From: Arsenophonus sp052174475
GTDB taxonomy: Bacteria > Pseudomonadota > Gammaproteobacteria > Enterobacterales > Enterobacteriaceae
Length of the DNA stretch: 64,000 nt
Direction of reading: 5' to 3'
Assembly: GCA_052174475.1 (NCBI GenBank)
Contig: JBQMRO010000044.1
Span: 67,188 to 131,187, forward strand
The notes beneath the pieces were generated by a model. The model was not told where the DNA came from and did no database searches. It saw nothing but the letters and a program-made list of their open reading frames with translations. Below are positions 42,672 through 53,316 of this stretch, piece after piece; within the stretch, counting starts at the first letter, position 1, and each line of letters starts with the position of its first letter. Both the position numbers and the translations under genes were made by a program.

Positions 42672-43702
42672 TAGGGTATGTTTACAAAGGTTGTTGGTTT
42701 GCTTGCAGAGAAATTTGTACCACATCTTTATTTTAATTGTTATGGTTTCAAATAATCTTCTCTATGCCAGATAATTCAGTAAACAAAACAATTCTACATC
42801 ATGAAATCTACTCAGACAGCTTTATAATCGGCTGATATAACTGTTCGCATTTCAATGTAGAATTCCCTTATCAATAACTTTCTCATTATTCAATTTTTTT
42901 AGTCGATGATAACTGATTTTTTCCTCAATGGAAAAGGTATCGTACCATTTAGTTCAATCCTAACAAAGGGTCAAATATTTATCGATGATCGACTCAAGAA
43001 AATGACTAATGCACTTTTCATTAAACTCTTCAAGAATTTGATCGTTCACATGAACTTATCGATTTCAGGCGATTAAGAGAAAGATTTGCTCTTTCCTTTT
43101 ACTCTTCATTTTCCCGCGTTTCTGACTTTTCGTATGTAGGAAATAATCTTTCCATTTAAGGATTTTTATGGAAAAATATTTTATTGATTTCAAGAATATT
43201 GCTTAGATTTATCTTGACTATCTCCGCTGAAGCAATGAAGCAGTAAGGCCATCTAAACGTTATTTTAAATCAATACCTATTTGTTTCGTTTATTCCTGTA
43301 TAGTTAAGCTATTCTCAATGTACATCGAGTGTAACTAAACTATTATTTTTCCAATGTAATCTTGCCATAGGACTTCTAGTGAGATTGTTAAATTTTTTCC
43401 TGTAATCAGAAATTTACAGCGATATTATTATAATCCTAATTAATATCCTCAGTAGGTAAGATTCACTGTGATAATATGGGCAGGATAAGTGGAATCAATT
43501 TTTTAATATATGAATCAATGTTATCCAAGATGACTATCATTGAACCAATTAATAAGATTTAGTTTTATATTTGCAGGGAGTAAAGGAAGAGTTTCTTTGA
43601 GAAAGATGACTGTTTTCTTTTTTTTATGACAATCTCTATAGCAAAAATTCTTCATAATAGTGTAAGGTGGATTTCTACCAACAACTGTTGCTAACATAGC
43701 CT
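42672..43702 (-). mobile_element. IS1595-family insertion sequence relic, best-preserved copy
   Basis: About 1.03 kb with both ends (GTATGTTTACAAAGGTTGTTGG left; complement of GGCTATGTTAGCAACAGTTG right). The minus strand reads TLPLLPANIKLN, SPITGK-type zinc-ribbon remnants, SLEVLWQDYIGK, then DKLLTLC, TKWYDTFSIEEKISYHRLKK, a NANSYISRLKS-like piece, FHDVELFCLLNYLAWRRLFE. This is the C-terminal signature of IS1595-family transposases (NVNSYHSRLKxWxxRFHGVxTKYLxNYLxW). Several stops per domain; inactive. Confidence 0.8.
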
Positions 43703-43819
43703 GATGATTACAGGCATATTCATATCATTTATCAATAATGATATCGAGATGTGCTTAGAAGTCGTAGTCGTTTTCTTGCAAAACATTTTTTCCTTTTGCT
43801 GATCTGCTGATAGGAGATC

Positions 43820-44490
43820 AGCCACTCTATATGCGAATTCTTAAATCCGTAGGATCTCGATTTAGATTAGATTGCTATTTACGCAGCCCAGAAGATTTGC
43901 ATAAAATAAGGAATGAAAAAATCTGAAACTAAAGTATAAAGGGTTTAAAACCTATGAATATAATTATCTGCACGTAGATGTGAATATGTTATGCAAATGC
44001 CAAACGAAACTTCATAGCGTTATCTTTTCGTAGGTATAGATCATACTACTCGATGGGTTTTTATCCGCCTATACAAGTCCAAGACCGAGGCTAAATGTTC
44101 AATGATTCTTACATGATTTTAACCAAACTTGTCTTATGATTATTTCTATCAGGTATTTAAATCAACAATAGCAAAAAATTTATAGGCACCTTTTTTGTTT
44201 GCAAAAATATCTTTCTACTAGAAATAGAAATTCAACTATTTATGTACATAGATATAAATTGGTATAGATGACATCAAATTATCCCGTTAATGCATCCTCA
44301 AGTAAAATGATATGATCGAGAGATTTAATTTAATGAGCGCATTGGGAAGTTGCGTTGTAAAGCCATCATTTCAATTTTGCTCAAGAGATTGAGATCACCC
44401 TGCATCAATATATTTAGCTGTATAATCAAGAATTACCCAATCAATATTAGGGAGTAAAACTCCATTGCAATCTATGAAAGATTGGTTTAA
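43820..44490 (+). mobile_element. IS481-family transposase relic
   Basis: Plus-strand IS481-type transposase remnant. In order it reads KGLKPMN..CTLHVDVNMLCKC (family GFKAYEPGYLHVDVKYLPQM), RRYLFVGIDH-like, LLDGFLSAYTSPRP (ATRWVFVRIYKSKT), FLHDFNQTCL (FLRDLERACP), and near 44370-44460 a HHFQFCSRDEITLHQYIxLYN piece and QYxGVKLHCNL (family HHFxSGEELExTLHRYVWLYNxQLPQxxLGxKTPLQAM). The N terminus is missing. It is a second, separate copy of the element at 31985. Confidence 0.78.
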
Positions 44491-44654
44491 TATTAATCTG
44501 AATTATCCAAAAAAAAACCATATTATCTTTTGAAATGTGATAGATAAGGTGTAGCTCTTGTTTATCAAAAGAGCTTTATAATATTATTTTAACCTAAAAG
44601 TGATTATAGTAAGCCACTGAATTTTATAACACTTAAAATAAGATGTGCAGCCAC

Positions 44655-46100
44655 TGTATTCGACTCGGCCATCAATTTTTTTTGACACGCAACTATTATC
44701 TTCCTTTAGTCATGATTACTCGGATTTTTAAGGAACCCAAATAGGCTAAAGCTGATGACCTTGGATACAACTACATCGTGAGATAACTGAAAATATCCTT
44801 ACCTATTAATTTATTACATATACGGGATTAGGAGATTATTTCCATTTTTTTTGCTCTATGAAAAAACATACGGATCACTAGCCTGATAGACCTGACAAAT
44901 ACGAACAGGATAACTCTTTCTGTTTTGCTAGCGAAAGAGAAAAAACCACCCACAGGGAATTTACTTATATGTTATATCTTTCTGCCCTGCTAAACTGCTT
45001 TTCACTATTGAAAACGGTGGAATAAATTTCTTGAAAAACACGGTAAAAGTGTTATATTATAGATTCGTCTATCTGTTGAGTAAATGCTTGCCTGGGGCAT
45101 TTTTGTCATTGTGGATGACCGGGACGATACTGCTTGTATCTATCCTAAATAATTTTTATTACCATTTTTCTGCTAAAAATCTAAGCAAAAGCCTGCAGTT
45201 CATATGACTTCAAAGCTATCGAGCAGTAAATTAACATAATAAGTTTATATTTATCCGACCACAACTGGCAAATACATATATTTAATATACCTCATCTTCT
45301 TTGGTCTTTTCAATAATAACTAGCCGTAACTCAACGATTTGTTTCGCACCGGCTACTCCGCACTTATGCTACAGTGAACACGCAAACAGAATATAGAAAT
45401 TGGTATCTTCTTTGCTTTGCACGCTTATGCTTAATAATTCAATCAACATCGGCACGTTTATATTTCTGTCACTCGTAGTAGTCTTGATATTAAACATGCT
45501 GTATGAGGTAATCTGTTCTTCAAAAAAAAGAGTGATCGAAGGGATTTAGCGAGACGCTGTTATCCAACTGCTACGTAACAGCTATGATCTGATAAATCCC
45601 ACTGTCTTTCCTGGTCTGTAGCATATTTGCACAAGAAGAAATATCAGTGTATCCTAAAAAGGATAGTATGGGCGTTACTGGAAAGCGCGCTTTTTTAAAA
45701 AGATGAAAAAGGGTGCTATACTGTAAAACAGTTCAGGCGATACCTTAATTCTAGTATTAACGTTAAAACTGCAGCATTACACAGAGAGAATTATATCTCG
45801 TGCATCATTACTATAACTACCTCACTCAACAAGACCGGCAGCAGCAGTAATGCAAGAAAAGATGATTAGATACTATATCAGTAATATTTCGGTTAGCCAT
45901 ATTAAGATATTCTGTTATTATGGTTTTTATTGAATTGTAAACAAGGCAGACTATTATCAAAGATGTAGAAGTCGGTGAAGATGAAATCCCGTAAAAAAAA
46001 CCCAAGAAACTCAGGTTCGTCTTTCCTTTCATAAGAAAGACGAAACCCCATACGCACAGTTTTGTATAAATGTATTCTGTATAGCGATAGCTTACTTTCT
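44655..46100 (+). mobile_element. IS91-family insertion sequence relic
   Basis: Second IS91-type relic, parallel to 37745. It reads AKACSSYDFKAIEQ near 45185 (family KACSSCGLKATEQW), IFNIPHLLWSFQ (ITFTMPHLLWPFF), VTRxxLDIKH-like near 45470, KKSDRRDLARRCYPTAT, LLESALF.KDEKGC, FRRYLNSSINVKTAAL, MIRYYISNISVSHIKIF and CYYGFIEL. The transposase is broken throughout and the HUH motif region is not intact. Confidence 0.75.
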
Positions 46101-46279
46101 AGTTCTATTTAGCTTGGCAACAGGCAATGGAATTGCTGTCAACAATAATTCATAAAAAATGAAGAAAGTCAAGGGTTATTAAGTTTAACCTTAGTGTTAA
46201 AATCTATAAAAATTATGGTGTTATGTTTAAAAATATACTATCTGATGAGGTTTTAACTTATAATAAACCCAGTAAACAG

Positions 46280-46312
46280 CTCCTATCTCCTAAAAGGAGA
46301 TAGGAGTAGCTT
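46280..46312. terminator. Rho-independent terminator-like hairpin
   Basis: Perfect 12-bp stem CTCCTATCTCCT/AGGAGATAGGAG with a 3-base loop (46280-46306), followed by TAGCTTTTAATTTT. It lies just before the ftsX relic and may be a leftover of a lost gene (ftsY or ftsE would have been here). Confidence 0.5.
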
Positions 46313-46329
46313 TTAATTTTCAATGAAAA

Positions 46330-47170
46330 GGGCGGATTTAATTTCCTAACTATAAATCGATACAACATGTGGTATCAGAAACTCAAATTAACCATTTATT
46401 TGGATAAGTCATTGAATAAAAAATGTGCTGAGCAGGCAGTTACTGCACTTAAGCCATTAAATGATATTAAGAGTGTAATTACTTGTTTCGGGAAGAGGTC
46501 ATGATTAAGTTCTGCAATTAGTCAGAATAATTCAACGCAGTATTATACCTGCTATTAGCAAAAAATCTTCTATCAATAGTAGAGCAATTATCACGTTTAA
46601 AATTGATTGTAAATTTACAGTTATTGATAGACATACGTAACAAATAGGTTAATCAATTCTAAAATTGAAGACATTTATATGAATATATTTTAGTTGGTTT
46701 ACCTGTTTACGCGTATTAATAGGGGTCTGATTAGAAAAATTGTAATGGTGATTGGTATTTTAATGATCAAAGTGGTGTTTTTAGTGATTGTCAATAAATA
46801 AGATAAATATCTTTGTTAGTAGGAACATGATTAATGTCATGAAGTTGATTAAAGCAACAAATAATTTTGTTATGCACCTATTCTTAATAGGTGGGATTAT
46901 ATAGGAATTCTTTGGTGATTTATTCTTATTAATACTTTTTGCATGATTAGTATCTCAACTTACCGTTATTGTCAGAAAAGTAACGGATGTATTTAGCACT
47001 ATATTTCATATTCAAGGGTTTTATAGAATAAGGTGCTATTATAGGGTATACTGGTTACCGAGATAATTAGCTAGTTAGTACGGATTTGTTGGATACAGCT
47101 CGATATTTGAGATATTTCTACGTCAAAGTATTTTCTTCTAAAGAAAAGTCACTTGATAGGGTTAATATTG
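46330..47170 (+). pseudogene. ftsX: Cell-division protein FtsX pseudogene
   Basis: Relic of the FtsEX membrane component, in its enteric place directly upstream of rpoH. Pieces: YLDKSLNKKCAEQAVTALKP (E. coli YLQKTLDDDAAAGVVAQLQ), a NDIKSVITCF run, VMVIGILMIKVVFLVIVN (MIGVLMVAAVFLVIGNSV), NVMKLIKATNNFVMH-like (NVQKLIGATDGFILR), PILNRWDYIGI, LVSQLTVIV-like and DVFSTIFHIQGF-like (QVFGTKFDINGL). Frame changes and stops are frequent. No ftsE or ftsY remains are seen before it. Confidence 0.8.
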
Positions 47171-47196
47171 AACTTTTATACTGATATTTTGTCAAA
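47170..47196 (+). promoter_or_regulatory. Sigma-E-type promoter candidate for rpoH
   Basis: GAACTT, then 16 bases, then TCAAA. The E. coli rpoH P3 sigma-E promoter has GAACTT, the same 16-base spacing and TCTGA, and also lies between ftsX and rpoH. The -10 match is only partial. It would place the start about 160 bases upstream of the rpoH ATG. Confidence 0.45.
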
Positions 47197-47358
47197 TTAA
47201 AAATTCGATGTAATATAAGTCAACGCAATTTTCTTCGATACCGAGCAGTGTTAAGCTACTTAATATCAGATTAATCACTCAGCAATAATGGAATCTACTA
47301 AAATATAAACTTTTTATTTAGAAAAACTAATAGTTTATTAAATTTAAAGAGGGTATCA

Positions 47359-48210
47359 ATGATCAAAGATATGCAATCATTAGTATTAATTCCACAAAGC
47401 AGCATTGAAGCTTATACGCGATCAACTAACGTTTATCCAATGCTGACCGCAGAGGAAGAGAAAGAATATGCAAAACGGCTGCATTATCATGGTGATTTAA
47501 ATGCTGCTAAACAGCTTATACTCTCTCATTTACGTTTTGTTATTCATATCGCACGTAATTATTCAGGTTATGGATTGCCACAAGCAGATTTGATCCAAGA
47601 AGGTAACATTGGCCTAATGAAAGCTGTTCGTCGTTTTAATCCCGAGGTTGGCGTACGTTTAGTTTCATTTGCCGTTCATTGGATTAAAGCTGAAATTCAT
47701 GAATATGTATTGCGTAATTGGCGGATAGTTAAAGTTGCAACTACTAAAGCTCAACGTAAGCTTTTTTTCAATTTACGTAAGAATAAGAAACGTATCGGCT
47801 GGTTTAATCAAACTGAAGTTGATATGGTTGCCAAGGAGCTAGGTGTGACCAGTAAGGATGTTCGTGAAATGGAATCGCGAATGGCTGCACAAGATATGGC
47901 ATACGACATGAATGATGATGATGATGAAAATACGACTATTGCTCCAGTTTTATATTTACAGGATAAAACTTCTGATTTTGCTGATAGCATTGAGGAAGAT
48001 AATTGGGAAAACCATTCTACTGATAAATTATCACAGGCATTATCTACCTTAGATGACCGTAGTCAGGATATCATTCGTACACGTTGGCTTGATGAAGAAA
48101 ATAAAACTACTTTACATGATTTAGCCGATAAGTATCGTGTATCTGCTGAACGTGTTCGTCAACTAGAAAAGAATGCCATGAAAAAGCTTCGGTTAGCAAT
48201 GGAAGCTTAA
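47359..48210 (+). CDS. rpoH: RNA polymerase sigma-32 (heat-shock sigma factor)
   Basis: 283-residue RpoH (E. coli 284), which directs RNA polymerase to heat-shock promoters (lon, clpP, groEL and others). Region 2 with YGLPQADLIQEGNIGLMKAV and SFAVHWIKAEIHEYVLRNWR, the RpoH box QRKLFFNLR (132-140) and region 4 with HDLADKYRVSAERVRQLEKN are all conserved. GAGGG lies 8 bases before the ATG. The regulatory segments used for DnaK- and FtsH-dependent turnover (region 2.1 and the RpoH box) look normal. It is monocistronic, with a strong terminator 100 bases downstream and a possible sigma-E promoter upstream. Its former upstream neighbour ftsX is dead. Confidence 0.97.
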   Translation: MIKDMQSLVLIPQSSIEAYTRSTNVYPMLTAEEEKEYAKRLHYHGDLNAAKQLILSHLRFVIHIARNYSGYGLPQADLIQEGNIGLMKAVRRFNPEVGVRLVSFAVHWIKAEIHEYVLRNWRIVKVATTKAQRKLFFNLRKNKKRIGWFNQTEVDMVAKELGVTSKDVREMESRMAAQDMAYDMNDDDDENTTIAPVLYLQDKTSDFADSIEEDNWENHSTDKLSQALSTLDDRSQDIIRTRWLDEENKTTLHDLADKYRVSAERVRQLEKNAMKKLRLAMEA

Positions 48211-48312
48211 AATAAGCTACACACTAGTATTGATATAAAAAACCTATATGAAAAATTCCTGAAGATAGAAAGATAATGTTAAAAATTTATTTTGATTTTT
48301 ACTATTTAAAAT

Positions 48313-48347
48313 AAAAAGACACTTACCTGTAAGGTAAGTGTCTTTTT
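48313..48347 (+). terminator. Rho-independent terminator of rpoH
   Basis: Perfect 15-bp stem AAAAAGACACTTACC/GGTAAGTGTCTTTTT with a 5-base loop and a T-run inside the right arm, about 100 bases after the rpoH stop. It is the strongest terminator in the window and can act in both directions. Confidence 0.85.
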
Positions 48348-48589
48348 ACATATATGTAGTGCTTACCTCTATTATTTACTGCAAAAGTAGATAATTTTAT
48401 CTGTTTAGTACCGTTCTTGTATATTTATATTTAAAAACTCCTATTCAAACCACTTGAATAGATTCTATTATTAATTTTTATTTTACATCAATTGTAATAT
48501 ACAAGGAAAGTTAACCAACTGAGTACTCAGTTTTTGTATCTATTATTTGAATGGTAACTAAATTTTACGTAGAGTAAATCATCGCTAAA

Positions 48590-49080
48590 TTTTTCTTTAT
48601 TTTTAAGTAAATTTATAATGCACAAAGTTCTTTAAGATCCCCAGGAATGGCAATCATATCTGTAACAACTTTTCCAACAGGTATAAATTTAATCACATAA
48701 TCGAGCGTTTTAATTAAAAAAACTCTGCATTGAGAAAGTATCATTAAATCGCTTATTCGATACGAGATTTATTATATAGATGTATATCTAAGGCGTTTTC
48801 TATAGAAAACTTTCTATATCCCACAGTTTTATTTTTTAAATATTTAAAAATCTCCACTATTGACTCAATGAGTAGCAGTGGTTCACTTAGCCCCGCTCCC
48901 GTTACCTTTTTCTAAAAAACTTGTTATTGCTATTTAACCCACTTTACAACGTTATTTAATCCTGAATAACAGAGAAAATTCGTCTTCTTTAACAACCGAT
49001 GCTGGTTCATATCATATACTTATATCATTAGATTATGCGCAACTACGGTAATCACCGTATTAACCAGCATTATTATAACA
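48590..49080 (-). pseudogene. Unrecognised decayed gene
   Basis: The minus strand shows protein-like runs in changing frames: VTGAGLSEPLLLIESIVEIF and KYLKNKTVGYRKFSIENALD, then LIKTLDYVIKFIPVGK and VVTDMIAIPGDLKELCAL up to a stop near 48618. Stops and shifts lie between them. I do not recognise the family. It lies between the rpoH terminator and an IS256-family relic, so it may belong to the chromosomal segment that followed rpoH in the ancestor. Confidence 0.4.
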
Positions 49081-49154
49081 ATCTTTTATCTTTTATAGAA
49101 ACGTCCTTGTTATTTATCACAGTATCTGCATAATGATACTATCATCAATATAAA

Positions 49155-50436
49155 TTAGTTATGCTAATTTCTGGTATATGAAAATTCAGAGATAATAGCG
49201 ATATCATTCTAATCAATTTAATAAATAATGTTAACAACCAGAGAGATATTATGTCATAAAAGTCTAACCTACAGGGATATGTGAAATGAGATATTACTCT
49301 AATCTCTTATATGAAGTCATCCATAATTACGCTAGGCAATTGATAGGCATAGTTGTTTAAACGGAGTTCGAAGCCATGCTGCTCAACATCCTCAACACTG
49401 TTTTGTTGACAGGTTTGCCTATCAACTGCAATAGTTATTTGCCGCAGCGAATTATACAGACCCATATTGTAGGAATCTTTAGATTAAAGTACCTAAGGTC
49501 ATTAGGTCACAATGGCAACAAAATATGTTTTAACAACTCATTACTAATCGCCTCATCTGAAGCGCGCAAAATATCGAAAAGTTGCGACCATAATTGGATG
49601 GCCTGTAAAAGTAATTCATCGGTGATTTTTACGAAGTTCTTGAGCATTCTTGATAAGAAGACACATGGTCTTGCTACTGATATCATTAGCAGATTGAAAT
49701 AGCAATAGCTTGAAGAGAATAGGAAATAGTAGCTGTGTGATTTAAGCGATACCAGTTACATTTATTCTTGGCTAAAGACATATACCCCTTGTCAGGCAAT
49801 ATGAGTCTATTTGCCTAGTAGATATTATTGACATTACTGCATGGACCTAAGTAGCTCATTGCGGTAGAAGATTCTTATTAAAAATCAAAAGTAAACTAGC
49901 TAAAAACTTCTCAATAGCTTGTAAGCGCGCAGGACTTAACCGTATTTCCTAGACTTAGTACGGGGACGCGGCACTTGGTTTTTTTAGAATGCAATGGTAA
50001 CGATGCTCCTAGATATGTAGCGCAAAGGCTATTAGCTACACAAAATAGCTAATGCACTAGTTTCACTTCAACAAAGCTATTTAACTGAAAGTTAAAGTTG
50101 TGAGTTTTCTAGGTTCTCTGATTAGCACAGAGAACTGGTTTTGCCAACAAAGCCTTTGATGCCTTGCTGGCAAGGTTATTAGCGAAGTATCATCTGCAGC
50201 GATGAAGAAGCTAGAGAATAATCAAGAAGAACTGTAATTCGAGAAAACGACCCTTTCAATACTATTTAAACTACTATCTGCCTGCTTAAAAAGCAGGAAC
50301 TGGCTTAATGATAGTCAAACCTATACCCATAATCTTACTGGGTATAGTAAACAACTTAAATTTAAGAATGGAGAACAGACTTATAAAGCAATATAGTAGA
50401 AATAGCCTAGCTATTATACAGCAGATTTTTAATAAT
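49155..50436 (+). mobile_element. IS256-family insertion sequence relic
   Basis: Plus-strand copy with the clearest transposase N-terminal domain: the 108-codon frame at 49376 contains NSYLPQRIIQTHIVGIFRLK, FNNSLLIASSEARK and KKTHGLATDIISRLK, matching RNGYLPERxIQTGIGxIxIK, FNSSLLPPYLKR and EHAHGLSATTISRLK of mutator-type transposases. The catalytic half is destroyed. It separates the rpoH segment from the ampG-bolA segment, which are not neighbours in E. coli. Confidence 0.85.
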
Positions 50437-50699
50437 TACGCGAAATGATACAATGTATTTTGTACACAGAACAGGATCTTATTGATAGGTTATCAATATC
50501 ACTTATATATCAATAACTATTTGATAGCAATCAATAATAAATAATTTATATTATATTTTTATATAAGTGTTATATTTTTTTAGTAAAATATTTACTATTG
50601 CATTATTTTGATATTTCTGTTTTTACTATATTGTGCCAGATAATATCTGGGATTTCGCTTAAAATAAAATCAATAGTACTAAGTACTATACTGTAAATT

Positions 50700-52110
50700 A
50701 ATAATTTATTATTTATCAATTAATATTTTGAACTATAATTCAATCAGTTATATAACTAAATTAGCTTTATATATCAGACAAATAGCTTAAAACTATTTTA
50801 TTACCAATAAATAAATATATTTGTTAAGAGATGCCATAGATATAATAGTTAATTTATACGATTACTTAAAATAAGTTCAATATATAAATTGGGCTGCTTG
50901 TTGAAAACAAGATAGAAAATTGTTTTTATATCAATAGAAAAAATACTCAGCAATGAAATAACGATAGAGATAAAATAAAAAAACTGCCAATTATATTTGC
51001 TCACGAGCACAGCTTTCAATAGGTTAAACATAAACTCATTCAAGCAGATAAGCTGAAGTAAGGAAAAAATTAAGTTGCAGAAAGAGATTGATTGAAAAGC
51101 ATCAGTAAGTAATGCGACAAAAGCAGTAACTCCTCAATGCCGTGAAATTTTTTTTCAATAAAGAAAAGACTGCTAGTGATAAATATTTGTGGTGTTATGT
51201 TAGAAACTAATAATAAAAATTAAAAATAGACTATAAAATACCAAAAATAAGTAAGACTTTAAATAAAAATATTTTTATAAAAATATAACCGCCATATAAA
51301 GCAATAAGAATGATTGTAAATAGTAAAAAAGTTTTATTGATAGGTCTCCACTTCACAACCGAAGAAAGCTAAGTCTATTTAATAGAAAGTTAGTGCTAAG
51401 CGCTCTAATAAATATATCACTTATTTTATAAAAATGATCAATAATATAAGGTAAGTCAGGCATTTTACGCCTAAAAATTCTACTAATGGTTTATATAACG
51501 CTTCATATAATTTTCTGGAGGGAAAGATATTATATTAGCAGCTCTTTAACGATAGCGTTGCGTAATACCAATTAGCCTTAAGCTAGTTATCAGTAGATAG
51601 AGTTACTGTCAAGTAATAAAATGGTCGATCAACTCTATAAATCTAATCCGCTAGAAATCAATATACTAAATACAATAATCAATAAAGGATATGCCATCCC
51701 AGCAGCACGCTCTTTTACAGACAATAAACTAGTTTATAATTTCAAAAACAATATATTCTGATGCGTATCAGAAAATAATCAGAACCGTAAATACAAGCTA
51801 ACCAACAAAGATGCTCTTTTGATACGTAAATCCTATTGAAGAAATTCTGATAATCAGAAAAATCTAAGTGGTAATAATCAACCATGACGACTGTCTAGGC
51901 AAGATAGGCGTGTAGCTGTCCCCATTGATGGGGACCAAAAAAATTTTAACACATAATCTTTGCCCAACTAATAAAAAACTGATCGTTTTAATATCAATAT
52001 ACTCAACGATCAGTTAAACGTAGAAAATACTTGCAGTACTTGCCAACTGCAATCCCTAACACAAAATTTAATAAAATAGTACTCGTTAACGATGTTGGAT
52101 GACATGTTCA
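50700..52110 (-). pseudogene. ampG: AmpG muropeptide permease pseudogene
   Basis: Relic of the inner-membrane permease that imports anhydromuropeptides for cell-wall recycling. The minus strand gives LNFVLGIAVG, VEYIDIKTISFLLVGQ (VEGIDLKTIGFFSLVGQ), PLMGTATRLSCLDSRHGWLL (PLMDRYTPPFFGRRRGWLL), LAVFFIEK-like, a FVALLTDAFQ run and LLKAVLVSKYNWQFFYFIS (GPVAGWFVEAHGWSTFYLFS). These come from several frames with many stops. It lies downstream of yajG on the same strand, the E. coli yajG-ampG order. The 64-codon frame at 50849-51043 is part of this relic. Confidence 0.85.
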
Positions 52111-52178
52111 GATAGTTTTTCACAGTCATCCTGTTGCTATGTTATTAGTAAACATAGGTATTGCTAGCAGCATATTAA

Positions 52179-52790
52179 TTAAAACACTGAAAAATTCATT
52201 GTGCGTTTTTTTTTCATGAACCGGCTTGTTTCAGAATCATTAGCCATATCAGCAATAATGTTGGTTAACACTTTATTAATAGCATAAGCAATTTTTTTAT
52301 TACTAGCATCAAGAGGCACTTGTTCATTATAGCTGCGTGTATAGGTACGCGTACTGGTGGAACCATTATATGCAATAGCTACTAAACTAATTGCAACATT
52401 GATAGTAATATTATGACGTAAGCTACATTCTTGTATATCGACATACAAGTTATTTAGAATAATTTCTAAATTTATATTAGCTGTGGCGCTAATCATAGAA
52501 CCTCTGGCGATAATCTGTTTTTCTAATACTTCTTGTAAGAGATAGCGTAAATCGCGAGAGGGTTTTAATACGACTACTATTGAATTACGATTAACCTTGG
52601 TAAGTGCCGTTGAGCTTCTTTTATCAATGCTAGTAATATTGATTGAAACTGCTCTTATTGTCGGATCTTGAGTTGGGAGTATAATATTTGGCTCGATAGA
52701 CAGGGTATTACTTGTGGCAACACATCTTGTTAAATTTAATTGGATTAATAAAGCAATGAATTAAACAAAAGGTATTTTTTAACATGTTTT
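52179..52790 (-). pseudogene. yajG: YajG lipoprotein, signal peptide broken
   Basis: YajG is an outer-membrane lipoprotein of poorly known function, next to ampG and divergent from bolA as here. The mature part is open from about 52733 (LTRCVATSNTLSIEPNIILP...) through RDLRYLLQEVLEKQIIARG and DASNKKIAYAINKVLTNIIA to the stop, in one frame matching E. coli YajG. However, the lipobox reads LTRC instead of LTGC or LAGC, and the only start (ATG at about 52784, MLKNTF) is in another frame, with a TAA before the lipobox in the correct frame. A shortened 105-residue protein from the ATG at 52496 would lack export signals. It is therefore best read as a young pseudogene. Confidence 0.75.
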
Positions 52791-52953
52791 CTCAACTTAT
52801 TTAGCATTAATTAATTTAATCGTTACCATATTTTAGTATTTTACTGTTAGTATGCTAGAAAGTTATTGGTATTGAATAAAAAAAGAGATTAATTATTTTT
52901 TATTAGCCTCTAAATATTTACTTAATAAAGTGAACTAAAAAGAGTTATTTGAT

Positions 52954-53316
52954 ATGATATGTAAACCTATACAAACCATGCGTAAACAAATTGAAGAAAA
53001 ACTGAAATATGCTTTTTCGCCAGTGTATCTAATGGTATTAGATGAAAGTAATCAACATAATGTCCTACAAGGTATTGAAAGTCATTTTAAAGTTATTTTA
53101 GTGACTGAAAGATTTGTAACAGAAAGGATGGTTGCTCGTCACCAAGCTGTTTATCAATTATTAGCAGATAAATTATCTTATAATAATACTGTTCATGCAT
53201 TGGTATTACATACATATACTCCAACTGAATGGCAACAAGTCCAACAGAAAGTTTTTCCTTCACCAGCTTGTCGTGGTGGGAGAGGAGTAGATCAATCGAG
53301 ATTAAAAAATAGATAA
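52954..53316 (+). CDS. bolA: BolA family transcriptional/stress regulator
   Basis: BolA, a small KH-like-fold protein involved in stress morphology and in partnering with monothiol glutaredoxin in Fe-S handling. The core IEEKLKYAFSPVYLMVLDES, HFKVILVTERF and TVHALVLHTYTPTEW matches E. coli, including the invariant histidine of the HALALHTY motif. The frame is 120 codons from the ATG at 52954 (AGAG about 10 bases upstream). The ATG at 52978 (MRKQIEEKL) aligns exactly with the E. coli start but has no Shine-Dalgarno, so either could be used. The C terminus (PACRGGRG plus a 12-residue tail) is slightly longer than in E. coli. The gene is intact. Confidence 0.92.
   Translation: MICKPIQTMRKQIEEKLKYAFSPVYLMVLDESNQHNVLQGIESHFKVILVTERFVTERMVARHQAVYQLLADKLSYNNTVHALVLHTYTPTEWQQVQQKVFPSPACRGGRGVDQSRLKNR

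Noticed and set aside
49376..49702. 108-codon open frame
   Set aside because: It is a surviving N-terminal segment of the IS256-family transposase with no catalytic domain, so it is listed under the IS relic.
50849..51043. Hydrophobic 64-codon frame that could be a small membrane protein
   Set aside because: It is in frame with, and part of, the ampG relic (matches the YLFS membrane segment of AmpG).
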